DNA of 64,000 bases from Acorus gramineus (lineage: Eukaryota; Streptophyta; Magnoliopsida; Acorales; Acoraceae): contig JAUJYN010000045.1 in the NCBI GenBank assembly GCA_030737835.1, forward strand, positions 1 through 64,000, given 5' to 3'. Below are positions 15,001-25,225 of the stretch, one piece after another (the first letter of the stretch is position 1; each line of letters begins with the position of its first letter). The notes below the pieces were generated by a model that was not told the origin of the DNA, made no database searches, and was given only the letters and a program-made list of their open reading frames with translations. A program made the translations under genes and the position numbers.

Positions 15001-16680
15001 TTATAGTTTTGGTTTGCTTCAAAATTTGAAAGTGGGGTTTTGCAACCCGTGCTGTATGGCATCACCTGCATGAGAAAAATAATCTCAATTACCTCACCAA
15101 GCAAACAAACCCAAACTACCTCATAAGAAAGTATTGCTCACAAATTAAACTCCCCTCATTCCAGTAAAGTTCCATTCTATTTCATCATATTCTCTCAACA
15201 TAAATTTTACTATTCAAACTCAATTAATTCTGTATATGTTCACCTTTTTTCCTTCTTTAGTTCTTTCTCCCATAGTGACAAACTTCAGCAAAATTTTCAA
15301 GAATTTGTGAACATTATGCAATTCTTTGGTTATCCAAATTACATGGGCATATTAAACCGCATTTAGTGAATTATCATATTATTCAAGACAAATATGGTTG
15401 AAATCTGAAATAATTACAGATTAGTTTTGCATTCATCTTATTATCTAATGGCCCATTTAACAGTCATCTAGTGGTGTTTAATATGGTGATTGAATTAGAA
15501 GAATGACAGATATATATTGTTTATCATTATCATGATATGCATTTTAAATTCTATTAGCGTACAAATTTTTATTTCTGCAATTACATCTATATGTTTAAGT
15601 TTTCTGTAACTTCTGGTAAATTTTTTGCATTGGCCCGTATTTCAAAAATTCCCACATTGCCAGGTTCTTCTCGAATCCCAGTTAGCACTCTCACCCATCA
15701 TGCATTTTCACAGAAAGACAGACTAGTTCAAAGCGGATGGAAATACTGAAACAAACACAAAACCCCAATTCAAGAACCCTCAAACACGATCAAAGCCACG
15801 CCTTTCCATACCTTAAAACCCCAACTTCTGATGAATTCTTATAATTTCAAAAATTCCCACATTTCTGGGTTATTTTCGAATCCCAGCCCATCATTTCATG
15901 CACTTGTTCGACAAAGATGGAAATACTAAAAAAAAAAAAAACAACGCAAGACAATCCAAACATAATCAAAATCATAACTTTCGATACCTTAAAACCCCGG
16001 TAGACCAGACCCTTCTCTGGGTTATTTTCGAATCCCAGCCCATCATTTCATGCACTTGTTCGACAAAGATGGAAATACTAAAACAAAAAAAAAAAAAAAA
16101 CAACGCAAGACAATCCAAACATAATCAAAATCATAACTTTCGATACCTTAAAACCCCGGTAGACCAGACCCTTCTCATAGAGCTTAGAGAAGACCCACCA
16201 GACCCCCTCCATGAAATTGGGGTCCATGGTCTTGTAATCATTCTTGAAGTCGATCCACCTCCCGACCCTCGTGACGACCTTCTCCCACTCGGCGACATAC
16301 CTCGTGACGATGCTCCTGCACTCCTCGTTGTACCGCCCGATCCCCATCTCGATCACGTCCTTCCGGCTGTTGATCCCCAGCTTCTTGTCGATCTCGTGCT
16401 CCACGGGGAGGCCGTGGCAGTCCCACCCGAATCGCCGGGTCACGTGCCAGCCAGACATGGACTGGTACCGGGTGACGATGTCCTTGATCGTGCCGGCCAA
16501 TATGTGGCCGTAGTGGGGGAGGCCGGTGGCGAAGGGAGGACCATCGTAGAAGATGTACTCCGGGAGGTGCTCCGTCCGCTTCAGCTGGGTCTCGAAGGCC
16601 TTGATGTCTTCCCAGAAGGAGAGAATCTTCTCCTCCTCTGATGGGAAGCGGAACTCCTTCCCCTCGCAGACCTCTTCCAT
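1..16680 (-). CDS. IleRS: Cytosolic isoleucyl-tRNA synthetase, 26 exons, 3' end beyond window
   Basis: Class Ia aminoacyl-tRNA synthetase that charges tRNA-Ile with isoleucine in the cytosol. Exons: 16680-16147, 15065-15000, 14914-14771, 14590-14364, 14266-14101, 13363-13250, 12186-12089, 10337-10259, 10089-9931, 9059-8970, 8415-8282, 8157-7998, 7430-7347, 7261-7049, 6943-6818, 4266-4129, 4009-3906, 3822-3759, 3642-3554, 3467-3326, 1504-1441, 1360-1293, 1064-942, 872-807, 275-164, 72-(<1). Reading phase agrees at every junction, giving about 1,145 codons without a stop; the family is near 1,190. Seen: [13 protein letters not shown] (HIGH motif, about residue 50), [11 protein letters not shown] in the editing domain, [12 protein letters not shown], and [12 protein letters not shown] (KMSKS loop, near 8050), followed by the anticodon-binding helical domain ([14 protein letters not shown]). 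The start lies in a perfect GCCGCCATGG context. Exon 1 is markedly GC-rich compared with later exons. No organelle transit peptide is seen, so the cytosolic form is inferred. The introns after exons 6 and 16 appear to begin with GC. Confidence 0.95.
1505..3325 (-). other. IleRS intron between exons 20 and 21
   Basis: 1.8 kb of AT-rich sequence with a T run near 2380-2394. Nothing coding is recognised. The flanking exons (ending ...ISDIK and starting [12 protein letters not shown]) join in phase. Confidence 0.75.
5195..5600 (-). mobile_element. Possible LINE 3' end in reverse orientation
   Basis: A T run at about 5200-5212 is followed by sequence with GGCAAATGCCCAAAG and GATACAAAAGAGG. This resembles the reverse-complemented 3' end of plant L1 elements. 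No reverse transcriptase or endonuclease reading frame can be recognised. It sits within the 2.5-kb intron between IleRS exons 15 and 16. Confidence 0.3.
6160..6315 (+). mobile_element. LINE/SINE-like 3' tail with poly-A
   Basis: A TTTTTGTACAGCC motif is followed by TTTTGCAATAAAATTTTACT and then by a run of about 15 A. This is the form of a retroposon tail with its polyadenylation signal. It lies in the largest IleRS intron. The upstream boundary is uncertain. Confidence 0.45.
10338..12088 (-). other. IleRS intron between exons 7 and 8
   Basis: 1.75 kb, AT-rich, with the L1-like tail at 10540-10690 and short unrecognised frames at about 11290-11660. The flanking exons join in phase (...YRAVPSW then [10 protein letters not shown]), so nothing inside is needed for the protein. 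Confidence 0.7.
10540..10690 (+). mobile_element. L1-type LINE 3' tail fragment in an IleRS intron
   Basis: Shares GAGATCCCTCGTCTC, TTTTGTTTTGAGGGGC and the end CTTCTAATAAGATTGCTCC with the kind of tail also seen at 13780-13965. It lies in the 1.75-kb intron between exons 7 and 8. It is only a non-coding remnant. Confidence 0.4.
12187..13249 (-). other. IleRS intron between exons 6 and 7, GC-AG type
   Basis: The 5' splice site reads GTGAAG|GCAAGA, a good match to the known GC-donor consensus, and the 3' site is AACAG|GCAAAAGG. The joined frame gives [14 protein letters not shown], as expected for the family. No nearby GT keeps the frame. Besides AT-rich sequence, the intron holds a short AAT repeat near 12613-12630. 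Confidence 0.7.
13780..13965 (+). mobile_element. L1-type LINE 3' tail fragment in an IleRS intron
   Basis: Contains GAGATCCCTTGTCTC followed by TTTTGTTCAAGGG and a pyrimidine-rich stretch, closely resembling a second fragment at 10540-10690. The arrangement recalls the 3' untranslated ends of plant L1 elements. No coding part is left. The call rests on the internal duplicate and on memory of such tails, so it is tentative. Confidence 0.4.
15866..16176. repeat. Direct tandem duplication of about 152 bp over the exon 1 donor
   Basis: Copy 1 (15866-16017) and copy 2 (16018-16176) start with the same TGGGTTATTTTCGAATCCC and end with the same CCAGACCCTTCTC. They differ mainly in the length of an internal A run. 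Copy 2 contains the last about 30 nt of IleRS exon 1 and its GT donor, so copy 1 carries a duplicate exon end and donor inside intron 1. A further partial match of the same start (AATTCCCACAT and TCGAATCCCAG) is seen near 15650-15680. Confidence 0.85.
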
Positions 16681-16830
16681 GGCGGCGGAGAGGAGATTAG
16701 GGTTGCGAAAGGGGTGTTGCTAGGGTTTTTGCATATCCTTTTTTGTTTGGAGGGTCTTGTTAGGGTTTTCTCTAGAGAAGATTGTGAAAGAAGGGTTGGT
16801 CTCTGTTTAGGTTGAAAACAAAAAAAAAAA
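16681..16830 (-). promoter_or_regulatory. IleRS leader and proximal promoter with telo-box motifs
   Basis: Immediately upstream of the IleRS start, read on the minus strand, AAAACCCTAG (about 16720-16729) and AAAACCCTAA (about 16760-16769) occur, plus a weaker AACCCTAAT near 16695-16703. AAACCCTA (telo-box) is an established element in promoters and leaders of plant genes for the translation machinery, which fits a tRNA synthetase. No convincing TATA box was identified, and the transcription start cannot be placed by eye. Confidence 0.5.
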
Positions 16831-18015
16831 CCAAATAGGTGTATTCTATAATACCAAATGCTCTTTAATCTACTAGACTGTATTATTAATTTTTTTAGAC
16901 ACTAATAGTCTCTTCAAGGCATAATACTTTATCTAAGTTATGAAACAAAATAATTTCACTGATGCTGTCTTGATATCTATAAGTAATCAAATTAAAAGAA
17001 GAGAGAAAACCTTCATTGAAAAGTTTATCCTTGACAATTTTCAAATTGGCCATGAGGGAGTGCTTTTGAAAATGATAACCTTGGTAAAACAGTAATATAT
17101 TGAACTTGAATATTAGTAAAATTTTGGTAAACTCAGTACACTAAAAAGTCCTTTTTTATGTGTATAATATAATTTATAAATAAATAAGATGAGCTAAGAA
17201 AGTCAGTATTTTCTGCATAATGAAACGGATTTTCCAGGCTTGAAACAAGCTTTTTTATAAATTAGTTTATTATAAAATGGATCAAATTCATCCCAATTCT
17301 GACCCCTTAAGTGGTTGGATACTTAATTTGGATTCACGCTGCTCCACGTAATTCTTATTTTTTTATTTTAATTTTTTTTACTTTTTTGATATAATAGATT
17401 TCTTTATTAATTCTCATTAGCATCACTTCTGGATAATTTTTTATTTTTACTCAAAACATTGTTTCCTATAAGCGGGGGTGAGTTGGATATCTTTTATCAA
17501 TTCCTCATCTCCTCATCTGGATAAATTAATTAATCAAGTTCATCCTGTAAATTTTTTAGGTATTATTTGTCAAAAAAATTTGTTAGCTATTTTTTAGTTG
17601 TACTCAAAACATGAATACGATATATATAAAAACCCATAGCATGCACTTAAAGATTGTAAGATATATAAAAATAAATATTGCTCTCCACACCTTTTTTAAG
17701 GGGGCGTTGATTTTTTAGTTTTTTTTTTTTTAAGTGATGGTCCCAAAATCATTATTGAAAGCTATTTTATCATTTAATTAGTCTCCTCCACATCTTCATA
17801 TTCTTTTTTGACAGAATTGTTTTTATTAGAAATGTATGAAATTATTAATGAAAATAAGCTTGGTTTAAAAAAAAAACTATTTTTTGTTATTCTTTATATA
17901 GTTTAATTTGAGTGTTAAATTTAAAATATAATTTATATAAGTTGGATAGATATTTTGTATTATAATGGTGTGGATTATACATAAAAGATTACTACTTATT
18001 ATGTTATCCAATAAA

Positions 18016-18048
18016 CACACACACACACACTACATATTATGTTATCCA

Positions 18049-18081
<33 letters not shown>
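18016..18081. repeat. (CA)n microsatellite, interrupted
   Basis: Two CA runs (about 8 and 13 units) are separated by a short segment, TACATATTATGTTATCCAAT. The same ATTATGTTATCCAAT also precedes the first run, so the run plus its flank seems duplicated. Confidence 0.9.
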
Positions 18082-18082
<1 letters not shown>

Positions 18083-18229
18083 TTAGTTAGTATATTTGCA
18101 TTATTTAAAATTTATTTAATAAATATTTTACATAATTTAAAATTTTAAAAATTATTTTGAACATGTCATATATTTTATTAATTGTATTTTAATTATCACA
18201 CACACCGTGCATGAGGGAAGACTGGTATT

Positions 18230-18460
18230 ATTCTAACCAAAAGTGTTTAAGATTTTGTGTTCATTCATTCTTATGTAACATTTTCATTTAATTTTATCTT
18301 TAATTATATATGAACTTTTAATTTTATATTAAGGAATATAATGAACTTATAATTTTTAATATTTTAAAAGATAATGTGAGATATTCATTAAATCTATCTT
18401 TTTAATATCTATCAATATTCCATGATATATTGAATGAAAGATAGTGATCGATGCCACATA
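18230..18460 (+). repeat. Paralogous copy of the MULE target region
   Basis: Shares CCAAAAGTGTTTAAG, TATGTAACATTTT, TTTTATATTAA and, further on, ATATATTGAAT plus GATGCCACAT with the sequence that flanks the MULE on both sides (19318-19486 and 29898-29940). It is uninterrupted at the position where the MULE sits in the other copy. Confidence 0.65.
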
Positions 18461-19317
18461 CTAAATAAAAAGTTTGGGTTCTGTTTTATTTTAAAAAAAA
18501 ATCGAATAAGCCAAACTGAATCGAATGAAATTTAACACATGTTTATTCATAATCAATATTCATTTTTTATACATTCTCGATAGCCAGGTTTGTTAAGACC
18601 ATTTTATCGTGTTGGCCAACATCTAGGATGACTCTTAATCGCCTAGGAAGTAAACCTCTCTAAACAATGAGAATCGTCACGGAGATGAACCCTCTCTATC
18701 AACTCTAAAGCAGCATTTTGTCAACTCAGCTTCTACATCGATACTGACATTGATCCTATCCACCCTCGATCGACCGATACTGTTTTTCTCACTCATCAAT
18801 GTCCTATATTTTTATTAAACCATTGATATTCATAAAAAATGAATATACTAATTTATACCATCAATTCTAGCATCTTAATATAATAATATATTTATGTAAG
18901 TTGTAAACCAACCCTCCCCCCCCCAAAAAAAAATTCTAACCAATTCAAATCGGTTGGAAGAAAAAAGCAATTGAGTATATATATGTTTATCTTTAGCAGT
19001 TTGGTTCGGTTTAGTTTCAGTTAAGCAAACAAAAATTGGTTCTATTGTGGATTTTCTGTTCGATTTTTTTGTTCGATTCGGTTTTCGAGTTACAGTGTGA
19101 ATATAATTTGGTTCAATTTAGATTTGTCAAAAACCGAACCAAACTAACCGAATTGCACCCATAGTAATAAATATAAATCAAAAAGCTCTTTTCAACGAGC
19201 TATTGATCATCCAAATTAGAGTTCTACTTGAAAAGTTATGAGTTTTTAAATGATTTTGGGAATAATTTAATTCTTGATTTTTTTTTGTATATATACCCTT
19301 GAAAATCACATCTATCT

Positions 19318-19486
19318 ATTATACTAGCCAAAAGTGTTTAAGTTATCATGTTTGTTCCTCTGTGCGTAACATTTTTATTTTCCAATATTACTATTAGCTA
19401 TTTATGATCTTTGATTTTATATTAAAGGGTAATAATGAAATATACATATTTAATATTTTAGTGGATAATATGATATATTCATTCAA
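19318..19486 (+). repeat. Second copy of the duplicated segment, split by the MULE
   Basis: Left half of the segment similar to 18230-18460; the right half continues at 29898 beyond the element. Similarity between 19195-19260 (GAGCTATTGATCAT, CTTGAAAAGTTATGAGTTTT) and 30122-30190 suggests a larger tandem unit of about 1.1 kb. Confidence 0.6.
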
Positions 19487-19495
19487 TTGATGATG

Positions 19496-19609
19496 GGGAA
19501 ATGTGCATCCATACCGCTGTTAAATGCCTATTTTTGCATTATACCCCCATTGAAAAGCTAATTGCATCTATACCCCTGCAAACTTCTTTTGTGTTATATC
19601 TGTGCACCT
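19496..19609 (+). repeat. Left terminal inverted repeat of the MULE
   Basis: About 114 bp. It matches the reverse complement of 29784-29897 with few differences, including the shared words TTAAATGCCTATTTTTGC and TTATACCCCCATTGAAAA. Confidence 0.92.
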
Positions 19610-19875
19610 CCGTCTGTCTCTGTTACCAAGGTTGAACAAACCATGGTTACGACCTAACTCTACCCCACGAAATGTCTCTTTTACCTATGTCTTAATTGAA
19701 CCATAAATCCCCAAACAGACTCTCTCACTCTCTCTCACACCTTCTCCTTCCACCGAAAAAACTCCCCACGAAAACCCTAACCCTAAAATCTGCAATCCCC
19801 CGTTTCAAACTTGAGATCCCTCGTTTCAAACCTAAAATCCCATCTTAAAACTTGAAAACCCTACGTATTACTGCA

Positions 19876-20045
19876 ATGGGGAAGCATAGACACTCATTAA
19901 GGAGCGTAGTGAGAACTCCTAATGGGCATCTAGTTCCTCGTGATCTAGCTAGTCACTTGCTGAGGATGAGCATTGACGATCTTATCATGCTGGACACATA
20001 CATTATGAGTAAATCTTCTAAATTTGGCTATTTTTTGTGTGTTTG
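19876..20045 (+). other. Possible first exon in the left part of the MULE
   Basis: An ATG at 19876 opens 56 codons (MGKHRHSLRSVVRTPNG...) just inside the left TIR, after a leader with AAAACCCTAACCCTAAAAT. It might be an upstream exon of the transposase transcription unit, now cut off by the hAT insertion. I recognise no domain in it, and no splice partner was established. Confidence 0.25.
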
Positions 20046-20074
20046 ATGTGAGGTTTTTAGTTTAGGGTTATTTG

Positions 20075-21132
20075 TTTGGAGGGGGGGGGGGGGAAGTTGG
20101 GGCCCGAGCCCCCCTAGTGATTTTGTAAACTTTAATTAAATGGCCTATGCACATATGACAAAAAAAAACCCATGCATAACTTCATATAGTTTTTAATCGT
20201 TCAATCGCCAGCCCATTAGCCCAACAATTATAAAGACTTGCTGATTGGGTGGAACAATGGGATCCACTTAATTAAAAAATAAACAAAACCCTATTACCCC
20301 ATGTCCCCACTCCCACAGTTCCACGTAAAATCGAAAAATAAAAATTGGTGCGCCGTTGTCCGGTCGTTGACTCGTCGTGGCGTCTCTCATGAGTCGTGAC
20401 ATCTTGGATCCCATAAAAAACATCTTCAGCCTCTGCGGTTCTTCTTGTTGTATGTTTAATGTTTTTTTTTAATGAAAATATTTTGAATACTTACTTTGGA
20501 TATTTTTTTTCTTTATATTTGATCTCTATTTATTTTTTTTGTTGATGAATTTAATTTATTTTTGTTGATTGGATTAGAAGATTTAAAAATATTATTTTTC
20601 ATCTTCAATTCTTCAAATTTTTGTATGAGTAATATTTGTTTTTTTTTTTAGCCCCACTTTTAATTCTATATATGTCAATAGAAAATCATCGAAGCATATA
20701 CTCAGGTTAACGAGGTGCATGCTTTGATAAAATGTTTTTGTTGGGATTTATTTATTTATTTATTATATTGGATACAATTATTTTTTTATTTTTGTTGATT
20801 TTTAATTGAATTTTCAGGTCAATCATGAGCAAGTTTAAAATGATTGACTTTTTCTTTAAAGGAAATTGCTCTAACCCGAGAGCCAATTCACTTCCTTCTT
20901 CTAATATTATGCGAATAATATGTAATTTCTTATTTATTTTTGTGACGATTATCAAATACATCTATGAGATCTTCATCGGTGCATCTACTTATTATAATGA
21001 ATGACTTGAATTTTGATTTTTGTCTTAATTATCATCTTTATATTTATATTTTGTTATATATATTTTTTTAATTTCAAGTATATTGTTTGATCCTCGGCCC
21101 CCCCTGGTTTTAAATCCTGGGTCCGCCCCTGA
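20075..21132 (+). mobile_element. hAT-type element derivative inside the MULE
   Basis: The right end reads CCTGGGTCCGCCCCTG. Its reverse complement CAGGGGCGGACCCAGG is the terminal sequence I know from plant hAT elements with a TTF/DUF4371-type transposase. The left end is degraded: a G run followed by TTGGGGCCCGAGCCCCCC, which pairs with GGCCCCCCCTGG near the right end. At 20825 an ATG opens MSKFKMIDFFFKGNCSNPRA, like the IxxFFK start of such transposases, but the rest of the gene is missing. No clear 8-bp target duplication was found. It is a deleted, non-autonomous copy. Confidence 0.55.
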
Positions 21133-21184
21133 ATATGTCAATGTGAATAATGTTTGGATAGGAATGAAGTTTAAGTTGTTGAAT

Positions 21185-21640
21185 TTGTTTATATATGCTT
21201 AATTATACTGTGTGTGTAAATGTTATGCATTGATGTGTATTTGGATTATGTATGCTTAGTTATACAATGTATGTAAAATGTTATACATTGATGTGTGTGT
21301 AAATTATATATGCTTAGTTATACTGTGTATGTAAAATGTTATGCATTGATGTTTGTGTAGATAATACATGCTTAGTTATATTGTGTATGTAAAATGCTAT
21401 ACATTGATGTGTGTGTATATGCTTTGTTATACATTGATGTGTGTGTAGATTATATATGCTTAGTTATATTGTGTATGTAAAATGTTATGCACTGATGTGT
21501 GTAGATTATGTAGGTTTAGTTAAACTGTGTATGTAAAATGTTATGCATTGATGTCTATGTAGATAATGTAGGTTTATTTATACTGTGTGAGTAAAATGTT
21601 GTGCATTAATATGTATGTAGATTATATAGTAGTGCTGTGT
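21185..21640 (+). repeat. Minisatellite, unit about 55-60 bp, about 8 copies
   Basis: Each unit carries TATGCTTAGTTATACTGTG, then TATGTAAAATGTTATGCATTG and ATGTGTGTGTAGATTAT, with drift and one shortened copy near 21420. It lies in the MULE just upstream of the first recognised transposase exon, probably in an intron or spacer. Confidence 0.85.
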
Positions 21641-21679
21641 TTAAGAAAATGTCATGTTGTTTTATATTGTAGTTAGAAG

Positions 21680-24600
21680 AGGACACTCATGTTGATCTAA
21701 TTTTTAGATATGGAGGGTTTTGGATGATTGATAAAGGCTCAAGAAAAGAACATATAGGTTAGGTAGGCAAAAGAAAATCAATATAAATAAGGATTGCTAT
21801 AACATAAATGATATACTTATGGATATTGATAAGTTCATGCAGTCTGGTCCACAAGATCATATGATCTTGTCATACAAGTTTTTAGATTTTGATCGATATG
21901 CCTTAATTGTGATGTTGATTTGATAAGAATGTTTATTATTCATGAAAAAAAGCACAAAAATAGATGGTTACATAACATTGGAGAAGAATGTGGGAGATTT
22001 TGATGTATTACCTATATCAGAGGAGAATGAAGGATATAGAAGAGTGGCAAATGGTAATTCAGATGGTAGTGAGGGTGGGGATGACAGTGACAGTAACATG
22101 GGTGATTGTAATCCTAATATCTTTGATGGCGCAAGGGATGAGGAAGCAATGGTTGATGCTGATGATGAGCCATTATCACATATGACAGATGAAATAGAAA
22201 CTAGTGAGGGGGGGGGGTTGAGAGACAGAGGGAGAAGGGAAAAGAAGTTCAGAATGAGACAGTGGATAGACAGATAGATTTTGGGGGAAACAAACAGACA
22301 GCAGTTGGTGATGTCAGGCAAACAGATATTGGGGATAGCAGACAAACAGATTTTGGGGATGAGAGACAAACAGAAGCAATGGGAGATGTAGAAGATGGCC
22401 ATGGGAATGAGTGTAGTGAGTCAGGCTATCATGAATTGTATAGCTCTGACATTGCACAATGTGTAATAAAAATTGATTTCTCAGCTGATCACTATGATGT
22501 AGAGGATCCCAACATGAATGTAGGGGTCACATTCCACAGTATAGGGACTTTCAGGGATGCACTAAAACAAAATGCTATTAGGAAGGAGTTTTCTATAAAA
22601 TATCTGAGAAGTGAGCCATCTAGAGTGACAGGCAAGTGTGCAGAAAATGACTATCCTTGGAGGATTCTTGCATTAGTTTTGCATGACAAGGTGACCTTTT
22701 AGATCAAAACACTAAACTCCACACATACATGTTCCTCTATGAACAGAAGGGGTACTAGCATGGCCTCAGCTGAGTGGATTTCAAAAAAAATAATTGATTG
22801 GCTTAGGCATGAAGGTGATATTTCTATTTCGCAAATTAAGAAAAGGTTGCAGAGGACATCTGGACTTGATAATGTCCCATATCATAGGTACTGGAGGGGA
22901 AAGGACAAGTAAAATTTAAAGATTTGGGGATCCTATGAGGATCTATATGCACTGATGCCTTCACTGAGGGCTGAATTGTTGAAAGGAAATGATGGTAGTG
23001 TTGTTCATTACACAGTTGATGATATAGATCATTCTTTTGAGAGATTTTTTGTATGTTTTAAGGCTTGTAGCTCAGGGTTCATTAGTGGTTGCAGGCCATT
23101 CATAGGCCTTGATGGTTGTCATTTGAAGAGTAAATATTTGGGTTTACTGTTGGCAGCAACTACAATGGATTGAAACAATTGATTGTTCTCTGTGGCATAT
23201 GCGATTGTGGAGGGGGAGAACAGAGGTAGCTAGTAGTGGTTCTTGGAGTATCTCTATGAGGCTATTGGACATGTAGAAGGCCTTGTATTTACGTCTGACA
23301 GAGGCAAATGCCTTGATGATGCAATGAAAGTTGTACTCCCAGGGGCAGAACATAGAGCATGCATGAGACATTTATATAAAAATTTCAAAAGAAAATATCA
23401 TGGAGAATACTTGGAGGGATTGGTTTGGTCAGTTGGTAGAGCGTATACACCACAGTGGCATGTAGAACATATGAGGCAGATTGAGATGGTTTCAAAAGAT
23501 GCATACGATTATTTGCTATCTGAGAAAGATCATGCATGGAGCAGGGCAATGTTTGAAGAAACTACAAGATGTCAATACCTCACCAACAACATGTCAGAGT
23601 CATTCAATTTTTTTTTATTGGAGATGCAAGATTCAAGCCAATAATCTATTGCATTGATGCTATCGACAGAAGTTAATGAAAACAATGCATATCAGAAGAA
23701 TGAAAGCTCAAAAATAGACAGGTTGGTTGTGTTTAATCTTAATAACATTCTTTAATTGTTAACTGTGTAACTTTTGTGTGAATAACTGTTATTTGTTACT
23801 TATCTGGACAGGGATTCTTGTTCCAGAAGTTCAAAAATAGTTGAATGAGTTAAGCAAGGGCAATGGCATGTATGATATCTAGAGATCCACAGATGTGAGG
23901 GCAAAGGTTGATGGACCTAAAGGGAGGTTTGATGTGAGGCTGGATGAGAGAATGCAGTTGTAGGCAGTGGCAGGTAACAGGCATACCTTACAAGCAAGCA
24001 TGTTGCTCCAGTTATTTCAACAATCAGAGGTATCAAATGGAAAGATTTTGTGGGCAACCATTACACAATTGATAGATATACAAAAGTACATTACACGTGT
24101 AAATAAAAAATGTTCCTTCATATATGGTTTTAATCAACATTGCATTTGTACTGACAGGTACAAAGCAGCTTATGCCTTAGAAATTTCACCACTACCAGAC
24201 AAATCAATGTGGGAGGCAATTGATTTGACATATACTGTTCTACCATCAAAATGCATAAGACTACCTAGTAGGTCAAAAAAGAAAAAGGCTAGGCCTTTTG
24301 ATGAAGAGACCAGTGGAAGCTCAACAGTGAAGAGGGTTCATAAGTGCAAAAGGTGTGGACAAGTTGGTCATCATAAAAAAAACATGTAAAAACCCAATCA
24401 GAACCAGTGAAGAAAAATTTACTGAAGGCTTAAGGTAAAAGGACCAATTATACATATTTATACTTCTGATAAAGAGACCACTTTACACTACTAATATGAA
24501 CTTTGATTTCACTTATACAGTTCTTAGAAAAGACCTCCAGGAAGAGACCAGCAAAAAGGCATGTCAGAGGACCTCTTTCAGTTGGTAGAGGGATTTCAAT

Positions 24601-24892
24601 AGGTGAGAAATCTGACATTGTTTATTATGTATCCAAACTTTACTAAAAAGTATTCACTCCTAATATGGCATTCTCATGTTTTATGTTCTTAGGTTATGGT
24701 AGAGGATCAATTGCAGTTCAACATGAGCCAAGACCATCGACAACTAATTTTGATTCAACTACAGTACCACAAGAGGAAGGTCAAAGTAACACTCGTAGGG
24801 GCTTATATGCACCATCTAATTATTCAACCAGAGGAACCAGTAGATGGTCACTGGGATTGAGGGGAAAGCCACTGAATCGAAGAAGAGGATGA
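21680..24892 (+). pseudogene. MuDR-type MULE transposase, decayed
   Basis: Pieces in order: an acidic N-terminal region (about 21942-22300); a MuDR N-terminal DNA-binding-like part (VGVTFHSIGTFRDALKQ at about 22525; CSSMNRRGTSMASAEWI at about 22740); the MULE catalytic domain with FIGLDGCHLKSKYLG (first Asp about 23111), FTSDRGKCLDDAMK (second Asp) and LTNNMSESFN (Glu); a region after the SWIM site (YKAAYALEISPLPDKSMW, about 24160); and a zinc knuckle CKRCGQVGHH (about 24347). The expected last Cys of the CX2CX4HX4C knuckle is lost through one extra A in an A run. The catalytic domain has four stops between about 23172 and 23236, and further stops lie at about 22702 and 22912. Introns are likely near 23730-23820 and 24440-24520. 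It is non-functional but still readable, so decay is not ancient. Confidence 0.85.
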
Positions 24893-25039
24893 TCAAGCAA
24901 TGGGTGGTTCAGTAGGGGTGGGACTTCTATGTAAAACAAACAATGCCTTTGTTAGTCATGCGTGTTTGATGGACCTGAAGGTCTATATGTGTGTGTAAAT
25001 AAAATAATGTGTTGTTTCCAGAGTTAGTTATGTATGTTT

Positions 25040-25225
25040 GAACAAAATTCTGTTTTGATGTGATGCTATGTATCAATGAATATCAGATGTTTTATTTTGA
25101 TGTGTTGTTATATATCAATGAAGTGAATAACAGGTTCTATTTCAATGTATTGCTATGTATAAATGAAGTGAATATCAGGTTCTGCTTTAATGTGTTGCTA
25201 TGTATTAATGAAGCGAAAACAAGTT
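25040..25225 (+). repeat. Minisatellite downstream of the transposase, about 4 units of 55-60 bp
   Basis: Units contain ATGTGTTGTTATATATCAATG followed by AAGTGAATAACAGGTTCTA, with drift. It follows the end of the transposase gene and lies about 360 bp before the solo LTR. Confidence 0.8.

Larger units (their letters stand above)
16831..19486. other. AT-rich intergenic stretch
   Basis: No gene is recognised between the IleRS promoter and the MULE. It contains a CA microsatellite (18016-18081), one copy of a duplicated segment (18230-18460), and at about 18990-19165 a stretch rich in GGTTCGGTTT and AACCGAACC words ending in AATTGCACCC. That word pattern is typical of plant hAT-type MITE ends, but no target duplication could be shown. 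Confidence 0.6.

Noticed and set aside
15898-16641. 247-codon plus-strand frame
   Set aside because: It is antisense to IleRS exon 1 and its duplicated border; the minus strand carries the conserved synthetase motifs.
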